Positions 14,503 through 21,011 of a stretch of 34,114 nt of DNA are shown here, piece after piece (position 1 is the first letter of the stretch; each line of letters starts with the position of its first letter). The notes under the pieces are model-generated. The model saw nothing but the letters and a program-made list of their open reading frames with translations, was not told where the DNA came from and did no database searches. The stretch comes from a virus, in IMG/VR virus record IMGVR_UViG_3300047471_000117, positions 1 to 34,114 of that record. The stretch is one strand, 5' to 3'. A program made the position numbers and the translations under genes.

Positions 14503-15307
14503 AAGCCGCCTCCAGTTCCTCGATCGTGCATGTAGCTGTACCAAAACGTCCAACAACAATTCCTGCCGCCGCATTGGCCAGCCGCGCCGCGCTCTCCAGG
14601 TCGAAGCCCACTGCTATTGCTGCCGAGAGAACTGCAACCACGGTGTCGCCCGCGCCGGTTACATCCACTGGGCCGGTGTTGGTGGCAGCGATGTGAATTT
14701 CCTCATTGCTCGGAGGCAGGATGCGCATTCCGGCCGCGCCTTGCGTTATCACCACTATTGCTGTGTCAGGTTCATTGGGCGTTGCCTGCCATTCGCGCTC
14801 GTTTGGTGTGATGACATAGGCACCTTCATACTTGCTCCAGTCATCGCCCTTAGGATCCACCACCACCGTGACGCGCTGCTCCTTCGCCCATTTGATAAGG
14901 CGCTGGCAAAGGCTCGGCGTGCAGACGCCCTTGGCGTAGTCGGAGATGATCAGGACATCGACATCTATCTCAGATGCGATGGACCGCACGATATAATCTT
15001 CCTCGGCCTGCGAGATCGGCGTGCAATCCTCCAGATCACTACGGAAAATTTGCTGATTATTCACAACATAGCGCGTCTTGCGGGGAGCATTTTTGGTGTC
15101 AAAGTCGCCCGGCAGGCAGCCCAAAGCCATGAGATTGGCAATCACATTGCCCGCCCCGCCTGCGCGTTCCTCCCGCCACTCCTCCACAAATACCGGCACC
15201 GGAGCCTCAGGCGATATGCGATCAACGCGCCCATGCACCCAGACATCGACCATGGCATCACCGACCACGACAATGCGGGCTTTGGACAGGTCAGAGATTG
15301 AAGGCAT
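14429..15307 (-). CDS. HldE N-domain-like heptose-7-phosphate kinase
   Basis: This 292-residue PfkB/ribokinase-family protein has RIVVVGDAMVDVW at 11-23, RISPEAPVPVF at 30-40 and a GGAGN substrate loop near 50-54. ISDYAKGVCTP lies at 121-131, VVDPKGDDW near 149-157, and the catalytic DVTGAGDTV at 215-223. These follow the kinase half of E. coli HldE, which phosphorylates D-glycero-D-manno-heptose-7-phosphate at C1. About 30 residues present in E. coli HldE after the LGA motif (the VGLTGxDD region) are missing here. The start at 15307 overlaps the FkbM gene by 17 nt; an ATG at 15334 is less likely. It is encoded just before the adenylyltransferase, so the pair is a split HldE. Confidence 0.85.
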   Translation of the reverse strand: MPSISDLSKARIVVVGDAMVDVWVHGRVDRISPEAPVPVFVEEWREERAGGAGNVIANLMALGCLPGDFDTKNAPRKTRYVVNNQQIFRSDLEDCTPISQAEEDYIVRSIASEIDVDVLIISDYAKGVCTPSLCQRLIKWAKEQRVTVVVDPKGDDWSKYEGAYVITPNEREWQATPNEPDTAIVVITQGAAGMRILPPSNEEIHIAATNTGPVDVTGAGDTVVAVLSAAIAVGFDLESAARLANAAAGIVVGRFGTATCTIEELEAAYEKDCGASERMLPIAACGTPSLAD

Positions 15308-16028
15308 CCACGATCTCCCTGGCAAAGTCATCATAACCGCAGAGCATGCATGCCATCGCCGCCACCTGCTGTTGACGTTGGCTCATTTCCTGTTCGAGCG
15401 GGTCTTTGATGAACAGTGCATCGGCATGCAGTAGCCGCTCACGTCCCTTCCATGGCGTGCGGCTGCGGTAACTCATGTTGTCGAAGCCGAGGAAGGAGAA
15501 ATCGTATTGGCGCAGCAATCTTTCAACATCGCCAAACAGTCTTTGTTCTCTGTAAATCTTCGCGAATTCTACTTCGCAATAAATGGCTGCCGTGCGCTCA
15601 AGCAATGTTTCGTTTGCGCCTTCCAATATTTCGTATTCGGTTCCTTGCGTGTCGAGTTTGATAAACTCTCCATGCCCCGGAAAGTCTTGCAGAACGACAT
15701 CAAGCGTCTCGGTCTGAATTTCAGTCGATCCAATCTGCGCGAATTTCACCATGTTGTAGCGATCTATAAAAGCCTGATTGATCGGCCGCAGAGAATCGTT
15801 GGTCGGTGCTGCGCATCGATACAGCGTTGCCGAGCCTGTTTGATTAGATAAAGCAACATGCAGGCAAGAATCACCGACAGCAATGGCTGCCTCTTGATCA
15901 GCCTCGAAGCCTAGAATGTTGACGTAAGACTTGATCGGTTCCACCAGCGGATGCATGCCACCCCGCGCGCCGATGTCCACGAAGCCCAGCGGATGCTCGC
16001 TAAACCATTTCTTTGCAAGCTCGATCAT
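15291..16028 (-). CDS. FkbM-family methyltransferase
   Basis: The product has 245 residues. SAM-binding motif I is GFVDIGARGGMHPL (15-28) and the acidic end of strand 2 is LGFEADQEAAIAV. TLDVVLQDFPGHGEFIKLDT and GTEYEILEGANETLL form the FkbM core: the KLDTQGTE segment is diagnostic, being the usual K-D-E/Q-G stretch. FkbM enzymes methylate hydroxyls on sugars, lipids or polyketides and are frequent in surface-glycan clusters. It overlaps the upstream 77-residue gene by 4 nt and the kinase gene by 17 nt. The likely target is a sugar in the glycan built by the cassette. Confidence 0.82.
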   Translation of the reverse strand: MIELAKKWFSEHPLGFVDIGARGGMHPLVEPIKSYVNILGFEADQEAAIAVGDSCLHVALSNQTGSATLYRCAAPTNDSLRPINQAFIDRYNMVKFAQIGSTEIQTETLDVVLQDFPGHGEFIKLDTQGTEYEILEGANETLLERTAAIYCEVEFAKIYREQRLFGDVERLLRQYDFSFLGFDNMSYRSRTPWKGRERLLHADALFIKDPLEQEMSQRQQQVAAMACMLCGYDDFAREIVDAFNL

Positions 16029-16258
16029 GGCTTCTTCTCCGCCCGCAGCGCGGCCTTCGCTGTCTTCAGCGCCCGCTCGCGACGTTCCTGAGCAAACGAT
16101 TTGATGCGCTCAATGTCGTAGCCATATCGTTTATGCCATGACAGATCGCTCAACATTTCCCATGTTATGCGGCCGGGGCAAGTCTGACTTCCCGGCGGCC
16201 CCAGCCATGCTGGAGACTCTTCATAAATTGCTCTGGCCATGCGCTCTAGCTTGGTCAT
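16025..16258 (-). CDS. Small hypothetical protein between methyltransferases
   Basis: The product has 77 residues, with its ATG overlapping the TylF-like gene stop (ATGA). MTKLERMARAIYEESPAWLG at the start and a Lys/Arg/Ala-rich helical end (RRERALKTAKAALRAEKKP) suggest a small helical, basic protein. The N-terminal LERMARAIYE pattern with Trp and Gly-Pro following is common in short phage early proteins of unknown function. Nothing points to an enzyme. Confidence 0.6.
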   Translation of the reverse strand: MTKLERMARAIYEESPAWLGPPGSQTCPGRITWEMLSDLSWHKRYGYDIERIKSFAQERRERALKTAKAALRAEKKP

Positions 16259-16992
16259 GGCTTGACCACATAGGCACCGGGATTGCTCGACCATGTAAAG
16301 CGCCGCAGTTGTACTGTCTCAAAGAACTCATCTACCGCCTTGCTCTCGCCCTCCCATGGCGGGATACCATATTCGTCAAAGGCAACCACACCACCGGAGA
16401 CAACCAGCGGCCATAGGGCCTTCAATGCCGTCAGCGTCGGCTTGTACAGGTCGCAATCGAAATGCAGCAGCGAGATTCGCACGCCGGGATTTTCCCTCAC
16501 CCAGCGTGGCACCGTCTCGCAAATGTCGCCCTTCACCAGTTTGATGCGCGCCTTGTAGGGAATGAACCTGTCGGCATCGAATATATCTATAGCAGTGCAG
16601 ACGGCAGCCTCATTGCCCGTATAGCCGCCTGCAATCTTACCCACTCCCGCATCGCCCGTGCCATCCTCGGGCGCGAGCTCGCCAAGGCCCTCAAAGCTGT
16701 CGAAACCCCATATCCGACGCTGCCGGTCGCCCATGCAGCGGATTTCCAGGAAGTTCGCCCAGCTCATCAGGGAGATGCCGTGATAAACGCCCAGCTCTAC
16801 GATGTCGCCGGGCAAGTCCACGACTATGCGGAATAGTTCGTAATGTGCCAGGAACCGCTTGAGATGGACGCGGCGGGCGTAGATCGGGAAGGCTTGCAGA
16901 ATGTTTGACGGCGAGATGCCTTCAAGAGCGTCGTCAATCGCATTGTAAATCAGATTATCTTCGCGAAGTGGCGTGCGGCCATCGAAGCTCAT
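16255..16992 (-). CDS. TylF/MycF-like sugar O-methyltransferase
   Basis: This 245-residue protein is of the macrocin O-methyltransferase (TylF) type. GDIVELGVYHGISLMSWANF is motif I. GFDSFEGLGELAPEDGTGDA supplies the acidic residue for SAM ribose and the D-rich lid. KLVKGDICETVPRW and ISLLHFDCDLYKPT carry the metal-binding acidic residues, and SGGVVAFDEYGIPPW completes the metal site. The family methylates sugar hydroxyls with Mg2+. Overlaps of 4 nt on both sides put it in the same operon as the HldE-like genes. It probably acts on the same glycan or nucleotide-sugar as the FkbM protein. Confidence 0.83.
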   Translation of the reverse strand: MSFDGRTPLREDNLIYNAIDDALEGISPSNILQAFPIYARRVHLKRFLAHYELFRIVVDLPGDIVELGVYHGISLMSWANFLEIRCMGDRQRRIWGFDSFEGLGELAPEDGTGDAGVGKIAGGYTGNEAAVCTAIDIFDADRFIPYKARIKLVKGDICETVPRWVRENPGVRISLLHFDCDLYKPTLTALKALWPLVVSGGVVAFDEYGIPPWEGESKAVDEFFETVQLRRFTWSSNPGAYVVKP

Positions 16993-17243
16993 TGGAAATG
17001 CTCCGGTATGAGCTTGGACACCGGAAGCTCCTGCTTATGCGGACCAGTGACGCGGATGCAGTCATAGTTGATCTGATCCCATAGCCATTTGGCATGTTTT
17101 CGGGCTTGTTCTTCAGTCTCTGCGCTTGCCGCAACGGGCATCCAATGCATGGGCTCGCTGCCATGGGAGGCATGTATCGCGTATGAGATGAGCCAATACT
17201 CGCTCTCGCGTGTGCGCGCGTACTTCGTCGGCGTATCACTCAT
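16989..17243 (-). CDS. Small phage protein of unknown function
   Basis: The product has 84 residues and begins MSDTPTKYARTRESEYWLIS, then has an alpha/beta pattern (IHASHGSEPMHWMPVAASAE, followed by a helix ETEEQARKHAKWLWDQI). Short proteins of this kind occur in phage early regions, but I know no function. The ATG overlaps the dioxygenase stop and the stop overlaps the TylF-like start. A longer upstream extension would lie inside the dioxygenase gene, so this start is preferred. Confidence 0.6.
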   Translation of the reverse strand: MSDTPTKYARTRESEYWLISYAIHASHGSEPMHWMPVAASAETEEQARKHAKWLWDQINYDCIRVTGPHKQELPVSKLIPEHFQ

Positions 17244-17749
17244 AGCGGCACCTCGACCCGTTCCTCGCGGCCTGCCCTGAATGGAAAGCCCGTCTTGATG
17301 TAGGTCAGCACCACCACCGGACGCGGACCATGGCCAGAACATGATCTGTGCGGCACGTCACCGTCGAGGATGATTGCCGAACCCTTGGGGACTTCGATCA
17401 GCTTGCGATCGATGACGAGGCCGCCATTGCCGTTACCCACATTGGCCAAAGCCAACCAGATGGTCAGGAAGGTGCCCGGCATGGCTTGCACGTAGTCGTT
17501 GTCCAGGTGCGTGGAATAGCCGGCTGACTGACTGAAATAGTAGCTGCCAAGCCCCGACACGTTGGGCCCCAGATGCCGTCTCGCCAGCGGGGCGCACATG
17601 TTGAATGCTGCCCTGAATAGCGGGATGGTGCGGTGGGGCATGGTGATGCGTTCCTTGCCTTCTGCGGCCTCGAGCAGGGCATCGCAGGCCACATCCGGAC
17701 AGGCATGGACGATCTCCCAGCCCCGTATTGCGTAGTCAGTCATTGGCAT
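17240..17749 (-). CDS. 2-oxoglutarate/Fe(II) dioxygenase-like (PhyH-type) protein
   Basis: The product has 169 residues and a compact double-stranded beta-helix pattern. The iron-binding facial triad is visible: His81 and Asp83 in YSTHLDND, and His134 in DGDVPHRSCSG. Arg143 in HGPRPVVVLTYI falls where the 2-oxoglutarate carboxylate is bound. The jelly-roll strands LTIWLALANVG and SAIILDGDVPH support the fold. Such enzymes hydroxylate small molecules, sugars, proteins or DNA bases. It is the first gene of the sugar cassette and overlaps the RHH gene by 8-14 nt. It could modify the cassette sugar or serve DNA modification next to the methyltransferase. Starts at 17749 and 17743 are both possible. 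Confidence 0.68.
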   Translation of the reverse strand: MPMTDYAIRGWEIVHACPDVACDALLEAAEGKERITMPHRTIPLFRAAFNMCAPLARRHLGPNVSGLGSYYFSQSAGYSTHLDNDYVQAMPGTFLTIWLALANVGNGNGGLVIDRKLIEVPKGSAIILDGDVPHRSCSGHGPRPVVVLTYIKTGFPFRAGREERVEVPL

Positions 17750-17951
17750 ACCCCATCCTCACCCTGCGTCTGACAATCTCGGCAAATGGCAGGCTCTTTG
17801 CCTCCGATTCCCGGGATAGTTTTCCCAGCAGATCAGGCGGCCAACTCACCGTCACCCGCGGCGATTGCAACGTAGATCGTCCGCTGGTGTTTATCGTGCA
17901 GCCCTTGGCAAAGCCCTTGTTGCGCGAGAGGCGGCGTTTCACATCGCTCAT
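17736..17951 (-). CDS. Ribbon-helix-helix (CopG/Arc-like) DNA-binding protein
   Basis: This 71-residue basic protein has a C-terminal half that fits the ribbon-helix-helix fold: a beta strand PRVTVSWPPD (31-40), then helix A LLGKLSRESEAK and helix B LPFAEIVRRRVRMG. The N-terminal arm is Lys/Arg rich (KRRLSRNKGFAKG). Such proteins are dimeric repressors or activators that bind DNA through the paired strands. Its ATG overlaps the DNA methyltransferase stop (ATGA). It could regulate late genes, for example at the inverted repeat ahead of the terminase operon, but no site is proven. Confidence 0.7.
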   Translation of the reverse strand: MSDVKRRLSRNKGFAKGCTINTSGRSTLQSPRVTVSWPPDLLGKLSRESEAKSLPFAEIVRRRVRMGYAND

Positions 17952-18634
17952 GGCACCCTCGCCTTGCTGGCCACGATCAATTCCAGTTGCTCTGCTTTGG
18001 GATGAGGCTCGGCAAACAAGCGAGGCTGCCGATATGCTTCCTCTATCCGCCGACACGCGATGTCGAAATACTTTTCCTCAATTTCAATTCCGATGAACTT
18101 GCGGCCGAGATTCACACACGCGACTCCGGTGGTGCCAGAGCCCATGAAGGGGTCGAGGATGGTGTCGGCGTAATCAACGAAGCGGATGCTCCATTGCATC
18201 ACTTCCACCGGCTTCTGCGTTGGATGTTCTTTGCCGTGCATCTTGTTGCAAAGTGTAAACTCACGAACCGCCGCGTCACGACTTGTCCAAGCCAACTCGC
18301 CATCCGAAAAGTCACCGCCCATTAACTTCTGCCAATAAAGCCATCCCATTGAGGGAGGAAGTTTGTCGCTAAAATAGTTTCCACCCCAAATGACTTGTCC
18401 CGTGCTAATACAACGGATTAGATCAAATGCCCTTTTGGGTGGCGGCGCATAATCCCAATCTCCTTTTGGCAAAACGCGATGCCCGCCTCCCTTGCGATCA
18501 CGAAACCGTCCACCATCCTCTCCAATCCCATAAGGCGGGTCTGTCACCACCGCATCGACCCTGCCGAGCGTCGGGAGCACTTCAAGACAATCTCCGAGGA
18601 TTAGGCGGCAATCTCCGATCTGTTCCTCTCTCAT
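17948..18634 (-). CDS. DNA adenine/cytosine-N4 methyltransferase (DPPY, beta-class order)
   Basis: The product has 228 residues. The catalytic motif IV DPPYG is at 32-36, HPTQKP at 137-142, and the SAM-binding motif I DPFMGSGTTGVACV at 161-174. With the catalytic motif before the SAM motif this is the beta arrangement. DPPY enzymes methylate N6 of adenine or N4 of cytosine; DPPY with HPTQKP is most often adenine. No restriction endonuclease gene is adjacent, so it is an orphan, probably protecting phage DNA from host restriction or marking DNA. The ATGA overlaps place it between a 62-residue protein and the RHH gene. Confidence 0.87.
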   Translation of the reverse strand: MREEQIGDCRLILGDCLEVLPTLGRVDAVVTDPPYGIGEDGGRFRDRKGGGHRVLPKGDWDYAPPPKRAFDLIRCISTGQVIWGGNYFSDKLPPSMGWLYWQKLMGGDFSDGELAWTSRDAAVREFTLCNKMHGKEHPTQKPVEVMQWSIRFVDYADTILDPFMGSGTTGVACVNLGRKFIGIEIEEKYFDIACRRIEEAYRQPRLFAEPHPKAEQLELIVASKARVP

Positions 18635-18819
18635 GGCACGCGCTTCCTGCTGGCCTCGATAAACGCATACCAGTCCCTCAAGACCGGCGTGGCCTGCTCG
18701 ATCTGCTTGGCCGTGCGCGCCTGCACGAACTGCTCGGTGTGGCGCCCCTTGTCGTGCGATGCCTGGCCTTCCTTGCGGCCGGGCCAGAACTTCTCCTTGA
18801 GGGAGGGCATGTTGCTCAT
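18631..18819 (-). CDS. Small basic phage protein
   Basis: The product has 62 residues and starts MSNMPSLKEKFWPGRKEGQA. It is charged and mostly helical, ending RDWYAFIEASRKRVP. The start overlaps the replication-associated gene stop and the end overlaps the methyltransferase start, each by 4 nt. No family is recognised. It may assist replication proteins or the methyltransferase. Confidence 0.6.
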   Translation of the reverse strand: MSNMPSLKEKFWPGRKEGQASHDKGRHTEQFVQARTAKQIEQATPVLRDWYAFIEASRKRVP

Positions 18820-19244
18820 AGCGCGGCCTTCAGCGCATCGCGGATTTGCTTGCGACCCTTCATCCGGTTATCGAGTTCGTTCTTGAGGTCAGCCCACGTC
18901 GGCCAGAATTGATTGGCGTCGGCCCATCTGTCACAAGTCGTGTTGACCACATCGCGCGGATATTCAGCGAGTCGCCGCGTGTAGGCTGCTGCGAGTAATT
19001 CGGTATCCTGTCCGTCGCGCGCACGGTGCGCCGTCAATACGCGAAGTTCCGTCAGCTTCTGGGCGGCGAATGAGGCTTCGCAAGGCATGAGATAGGACGC
19101 TAGTGCCTTCAGCATGGCGTCGGCCTGATGCCTACTCACGCCGTCGATCACTCTGACATCGGTGATCTTGATGCCCTCAAAACCATGGCTACCGTATAGG
19201 CTCGCGTCCCCCCAAGCGAGCAGCGGCGCGAGCGAACGCGCCAG
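18816..19244 (-). CDS. Putative replication-associated protein (start uncertain)
   Basis: The product has 142 residues if it starts at the ATG at 19244, which overlaps the replisome-organiser gene by 56 nt. An in-frame ATG at 19490 would give 224 residues but demand a 302-nt out-of-frame overlap. The C-terminal half contains AAYTRRLAEYPRDVVN and ANQFWPTWADLKNELD. This helical FWP-W segment occurs in phage replication-region proteins, often beside an initiator. A helicase-loader or accessory role is therefore plausible but unproven. A short gene follows with a 4-nt overlap. Confidence 0.55.
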   Translation of the reverse strand: MARSLAPLLAWGDASLYGSHGFEGIKITDVRVIDGVSRHQADAMLKALASYLMPCEASFAAQKLTELRVLTAHRARDGQDTELLAAAYTRRLAEYPRDVVNTTCDRWADANQFWPTWADLKNELDNRMKGRKQIRDALKAAL

Positions 19245-19962
19245 CATCGCCGCCGTCTCTGGTAGATCGAACGCCCTTAGAACCGCGTTTTCCCGTGGTG
19301 CTATCGTTGCGACACCAGTTGCGCCAAGTGGCTTCCCAATCGACCTTGCAGCCACGTTGTCCGGGCTGGGCGATCCAGTAGTCCCGGAACCGCTCGCGGG
19401 TTTCTGCCGGATCGAGTCCCTGATCGCTGGCAAAATGGCAGAGAGCTTCCGAGGGATACCAATCTTCGGCAAGTCGTGTTCCTCGTCCATTCGCTTTCCC
19501 TTTCGTTGGGCGCGCTTGCGCGCTCTCAGACTCTTCTCTGCTTGTTGCTTCTGCTTCTGCTTCTGCTTGGGCTGACGGCGGCTTACGCGGCTTATTTTGC
19601 TTATTCCGCCACCGTTCCTGCGCCGCTCTGTTCTGCGTGCGCCGATCTTCTTCGGAACGGATTGACCTGTATTTTCCGTAGTTTACGATGCGCCAACCCC
19701 AAACGCGGTGTTCGTCCATCTTGACGATGCGGCGACCTTCTTCCTCGGGACTGCGGCTGTCCGGGTCGGCAGCCTCAAGGTTGGCGATGGCTTTCTCGAC
19801 CCGCTCACGACTGATGCCGACCTCTTCGGAGATCGCGCGCCAGTGCTTATCCACCATCCCGAATGAATCGGCGTGGGCAAGGAGATTGGTGAAGACTAGG
19901 ATTTCGTCGGCACAACCCCTGAGGGTGCCCTGATAGAGCGATGCAAAGAGCTTCGCGTACAT
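19189..19962 (-). CDS. Replication initiator / replisome organiser-like protein
   Basis: The product has 257 residues. The N-terminal 70 residues form a winged-helix-like domain (ILVFTNLLAHADSFGMVDKH, EEVGISRERVEKAIANLE), as in phage replication initiators. A charged Ala/Glu/Lys-rich linker follows (about 105-165). The C-terminal domain LAEDWYPSEALCHFASDQGL with FRDYWIAQPGQ and DWEATWRNWCRN matches the Trp-rich DnaT/primosome-like C-terminal module of these proteins, which recruits the replicative helicase. It is the first gene of the leftward replication operon. The ATG has no Shine-Dalgarno sequence, but a strong promoter puts its -10 element 7 nt upstream. Confidence 0.75.
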   Translation of the reverse strand: MYAKLFASLYQGTLRGCADEILVFTNLLAHADSFGMVDKHWRAISEEVGISRERVEKAIANLEAADPDSRSPEEEGRRIVKMDEHRVWGWRIVNYGKYRSIRSEEDRRTQNRAAQERWRNKQNKPRKPPSAQAEAEAEATSREESESAQARPTKGKANGRGTRLAEDWYPSEALCHFASDQGLDPAETRERFRDYWIAQPGQRGCKVDWEATWRNWCRNDSTTGKRGSKGVRSTRDGGDAGAFARAAARLGGREPIR

Positions 19963-19997
19963 AATGCTTATAATAATATCTCACGGCTTATTGTCAA
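19963..19997 (-). promoter_or_regulatory. Strong sigma-70-type promoter for the replication operon
   Basis: On the minus strand TTGACA (19992-19997, six of six) is followed after 16 nt by TATTAT (19970-19975, five of six). The -10 element ends 7 nt before the ATG at 19962, so transcription should start at or within about one base of the start codon and the mRNA would be leaderless. No Shine-Dalgarno sequence is present. Its -35 contains TTGAC, the half-site of the operators at 21007-21037, so the repressor might also act weakly here. Confidence 0.7.
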
Positions 19998-20033
19998 CGG
20001 GCGGCTACGCTTCTGCATCTGCTTTGCCAAGCG

Positions 20034-20219
20034 TCATGTGTCGATCTCTCGAATCCAGTGCCGCAGATACCGGGGGCGCAGAAAGTCCGGCAGCACGTCG
20101 AGTCCTACGTCCAATGGCGCGTTCCATCGCTCGACCCACTTCCACCACACCCATTTGTCTCCGGGTTCTGGCCAGCGAGACTTCGCGATTTGAACCGGAT
20201 ACCAAGCGAACCATTTCAT
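20034..20219 (-). CDS. Small Trp-rich phage protein
   Basis: The product has 61 residues, begins MKWFAWYPVQIAKSRWPEPG and contains KWVWWKWVERWN; it has eleven Trp residues. It looks like the short Trp-rich proteins found in phage early regions near replication genes, with unknown function. The overlapping frame from 20214 lacks such character and is rejected. A 17-codon reading frame precedes it with an ATGA overlap, and a ten-codon frame (MTLGKADAEA) follows at 20005-20037, also with ATGA overlap. The second is too short to call. Confidence 0.6.
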   Translation of the reverse strand: MKWFAWYPVQIAKSRWPEPGDKWVWWKWVERWNAPLDVGLDVLPDFLRPRYLRHWIREIDT

Positions 20220-20269
20220 AGCCGATTGCCTCCGAGGCGAAGCGCGCTATCGTCTTGTGGCGTATCCAT
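20216..20269 (-). CDS. Possible 17-residue leader-like peptide
   Basis: An ATG at 20269, two bases after the DUF1064 gene stop, opens 17 codons (MDTPQDDSALRLGGNRL) whose stop overlaps the start of the Trp-rich gene by 4 nt. The tight fit suggests a translated coupling peptide that carries ribosomes from one gene to the next. The length is too short for compositional support, so it stays tentative. Confidence 0.25.
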   Translation of the reverse strand: MDTPQDDSALRLGGNRL

Positions 20270-20271
20270 GG

Positions 20272-20691
20272 TCAGGAGAGCCGCCAGTCAATCTCTGGAT
20301 AGAGCGCCTTGGCGAGCTTCCACTTCAGCTTGAACTCGGGCGTCTGGAAGCCCTTGGCGTCCTCGACTACGCGGCGCTTCGGGTTGTAAACGGTATAGGC
20401 CCAGTCCCCGATATATTTACAAACCAGCGTTTCTCTCACCATAAGTCTAATCTCAGGCTGCCGGATTAGATCAAAAATCTCCCCCCGCTTCTGCATGTCA
20501 AGCAGGACAAGGTGGCGCTCCAGTTCGCGCTTGGAATCGAACTTCTCGCCCTGCCATTCGCACTTGCGATTACCGTATTTCGTCCGTTTCTGAAGCTCGG
20601 CAAGGTTCACATCCTGCAAGCGTACCAATGCACGATTGCGGAAGCCCTTGGGTGCCTTCTTGTACCGCTTCAATGCCTGGGTCGGTGTCAT
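20272..20691 (-). CDS. DUF1064 family nuclease-like protein
   Basis: The product has 139 residues. KYGNRKCEWQGEKFDSKREL (38-57), followed by ERHLVLLDMQKRGEIFDLIRQPE, is the hallmark of phage DUF1064 proteins, which are thought to be PD-(D/E)xK nucleases related to resolvases. Candidate catalytic residues are Glu56 in RELERH, Asp96 in YIGDWAYT and the EDAKG segment at 110-114. These would make a Holliday-junction or branch nuclease, though activity is not proven for the family. GAGAGG precedes the ATG. It lies after the control region in the leftward direction and ends 2 nt before a tiny coupling frame. Confidence 0.75.
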   Translation of the reverse strand: MTPTQALKRYKKAPKGFRNRALVRLQDVNLAELQKRTKYGNRKCEWQGEKFDSKRELERHLVLLDMQKRGEIFDLIRQPEIRLMVRETLVCKYIGDWAYTVYNPKRRVVEDAKGFQTPEFKLKWKLAKALYPEIDWRLS

Positions 20692-20807
20692 TTCACTTGC
20701 CTCTCAACCCGATGCGAAGCCACGAATTAGTGGGCCGATGCCGCTGGAGGGGGAGACCTTTGCCCGGCACCGGCCCTGACCCGCTCCGTGTTTGGGGGCG
20801 GTGCGGA
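20692..20807. other. Short intergenic region with no clear feature
   Basis: This 116-nt gap lies between the repressor gene and the DUF1064 gene. It contains the GAGAGG ribosome-binding site for DUF1064 and GC-rich stretches (CCGGTGCCGG). I see no convincing promoter, terminator or coding frame. The DUF1064 gene may therefore be read from the repressor promoter or from an unrecognised promoter here. Confidence 0.5.
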
Positions 20808-20975
20808 TCATTTGCGAGATTGCTCGGCAAGCGAGATAATCAGGGCTTCATCGGCCTTACGAAACTTGGAAACGCCGCGCGCCAGCCAGTAGATGATAAC
20901 CGTTCGCGCTACCCCCGACGCCTTGGCCGCGCCGCTGGGTCCGCCGAGAACCTTGACCGCCTGCTTGAATGTCAT
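20808..20975 (-). CDS. Cro/YdaS-like HTH transcriptional regulator
   Basis: The product has 55 residues and begins MTFKQAVKVLGGPSGAAKAS. Residues about 10-35 form a helix-turn-helix (PSGAAKASGVARTVIIYWLA) and the remainder is a short basic helix (VSKFRKADEALIISL). The pattern A-K-A-S-G-V then W matches small Cro/YdaS repressors of phages and prophages. It is divergent from the early plus-strand operon and lies next to two tandem palindromes, so it most likely represses early transcription and its own. The ATG at 20975 is preferred over longer frames because the promoter -10 TATTTT ends 7 nt upstream. Confidence 0.75.
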   Translation of the reverse strand: MTFKQAVKVLGGPSGAAKASGVARTVIIYWLARGVSKFRKADEALIISLAEQSRK

Positions 20976-21011
20976 GCCGTGTAAAATAATCGAGGCGAAG
21001 CGAACTGTCAA
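20976..21011 (-). promoter_or_regulatory. Promoter of the repressor gene
   Basis: On the minus strand TTGACA (21006-21011, six of six) is separated by 17 nt from TATTTT (20983-20988, four of six). The -10 ends 7 nt before the repressor ATG, so a leaderless transcript is expected, as for CI of phage lambda made from PRM. The -35 overlaps the left operator palindrome at 21007-21019, which implies autoregulation. Confidence 0.65.

Noticed and set aside
14693-15301. Plus-strand frame of 202 codons opposite the kinase gene
   Set aside because: The minus strand encodes a clear PfkB kinase; the antisense translation has no recognisable pattern.
20005-20214. Alternative minus-strand frame of 69 codons
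   Set aside because: It overlaps the Trp-rich 61-residue protein, which has typical phage-protein composition and coupling by ATGA.
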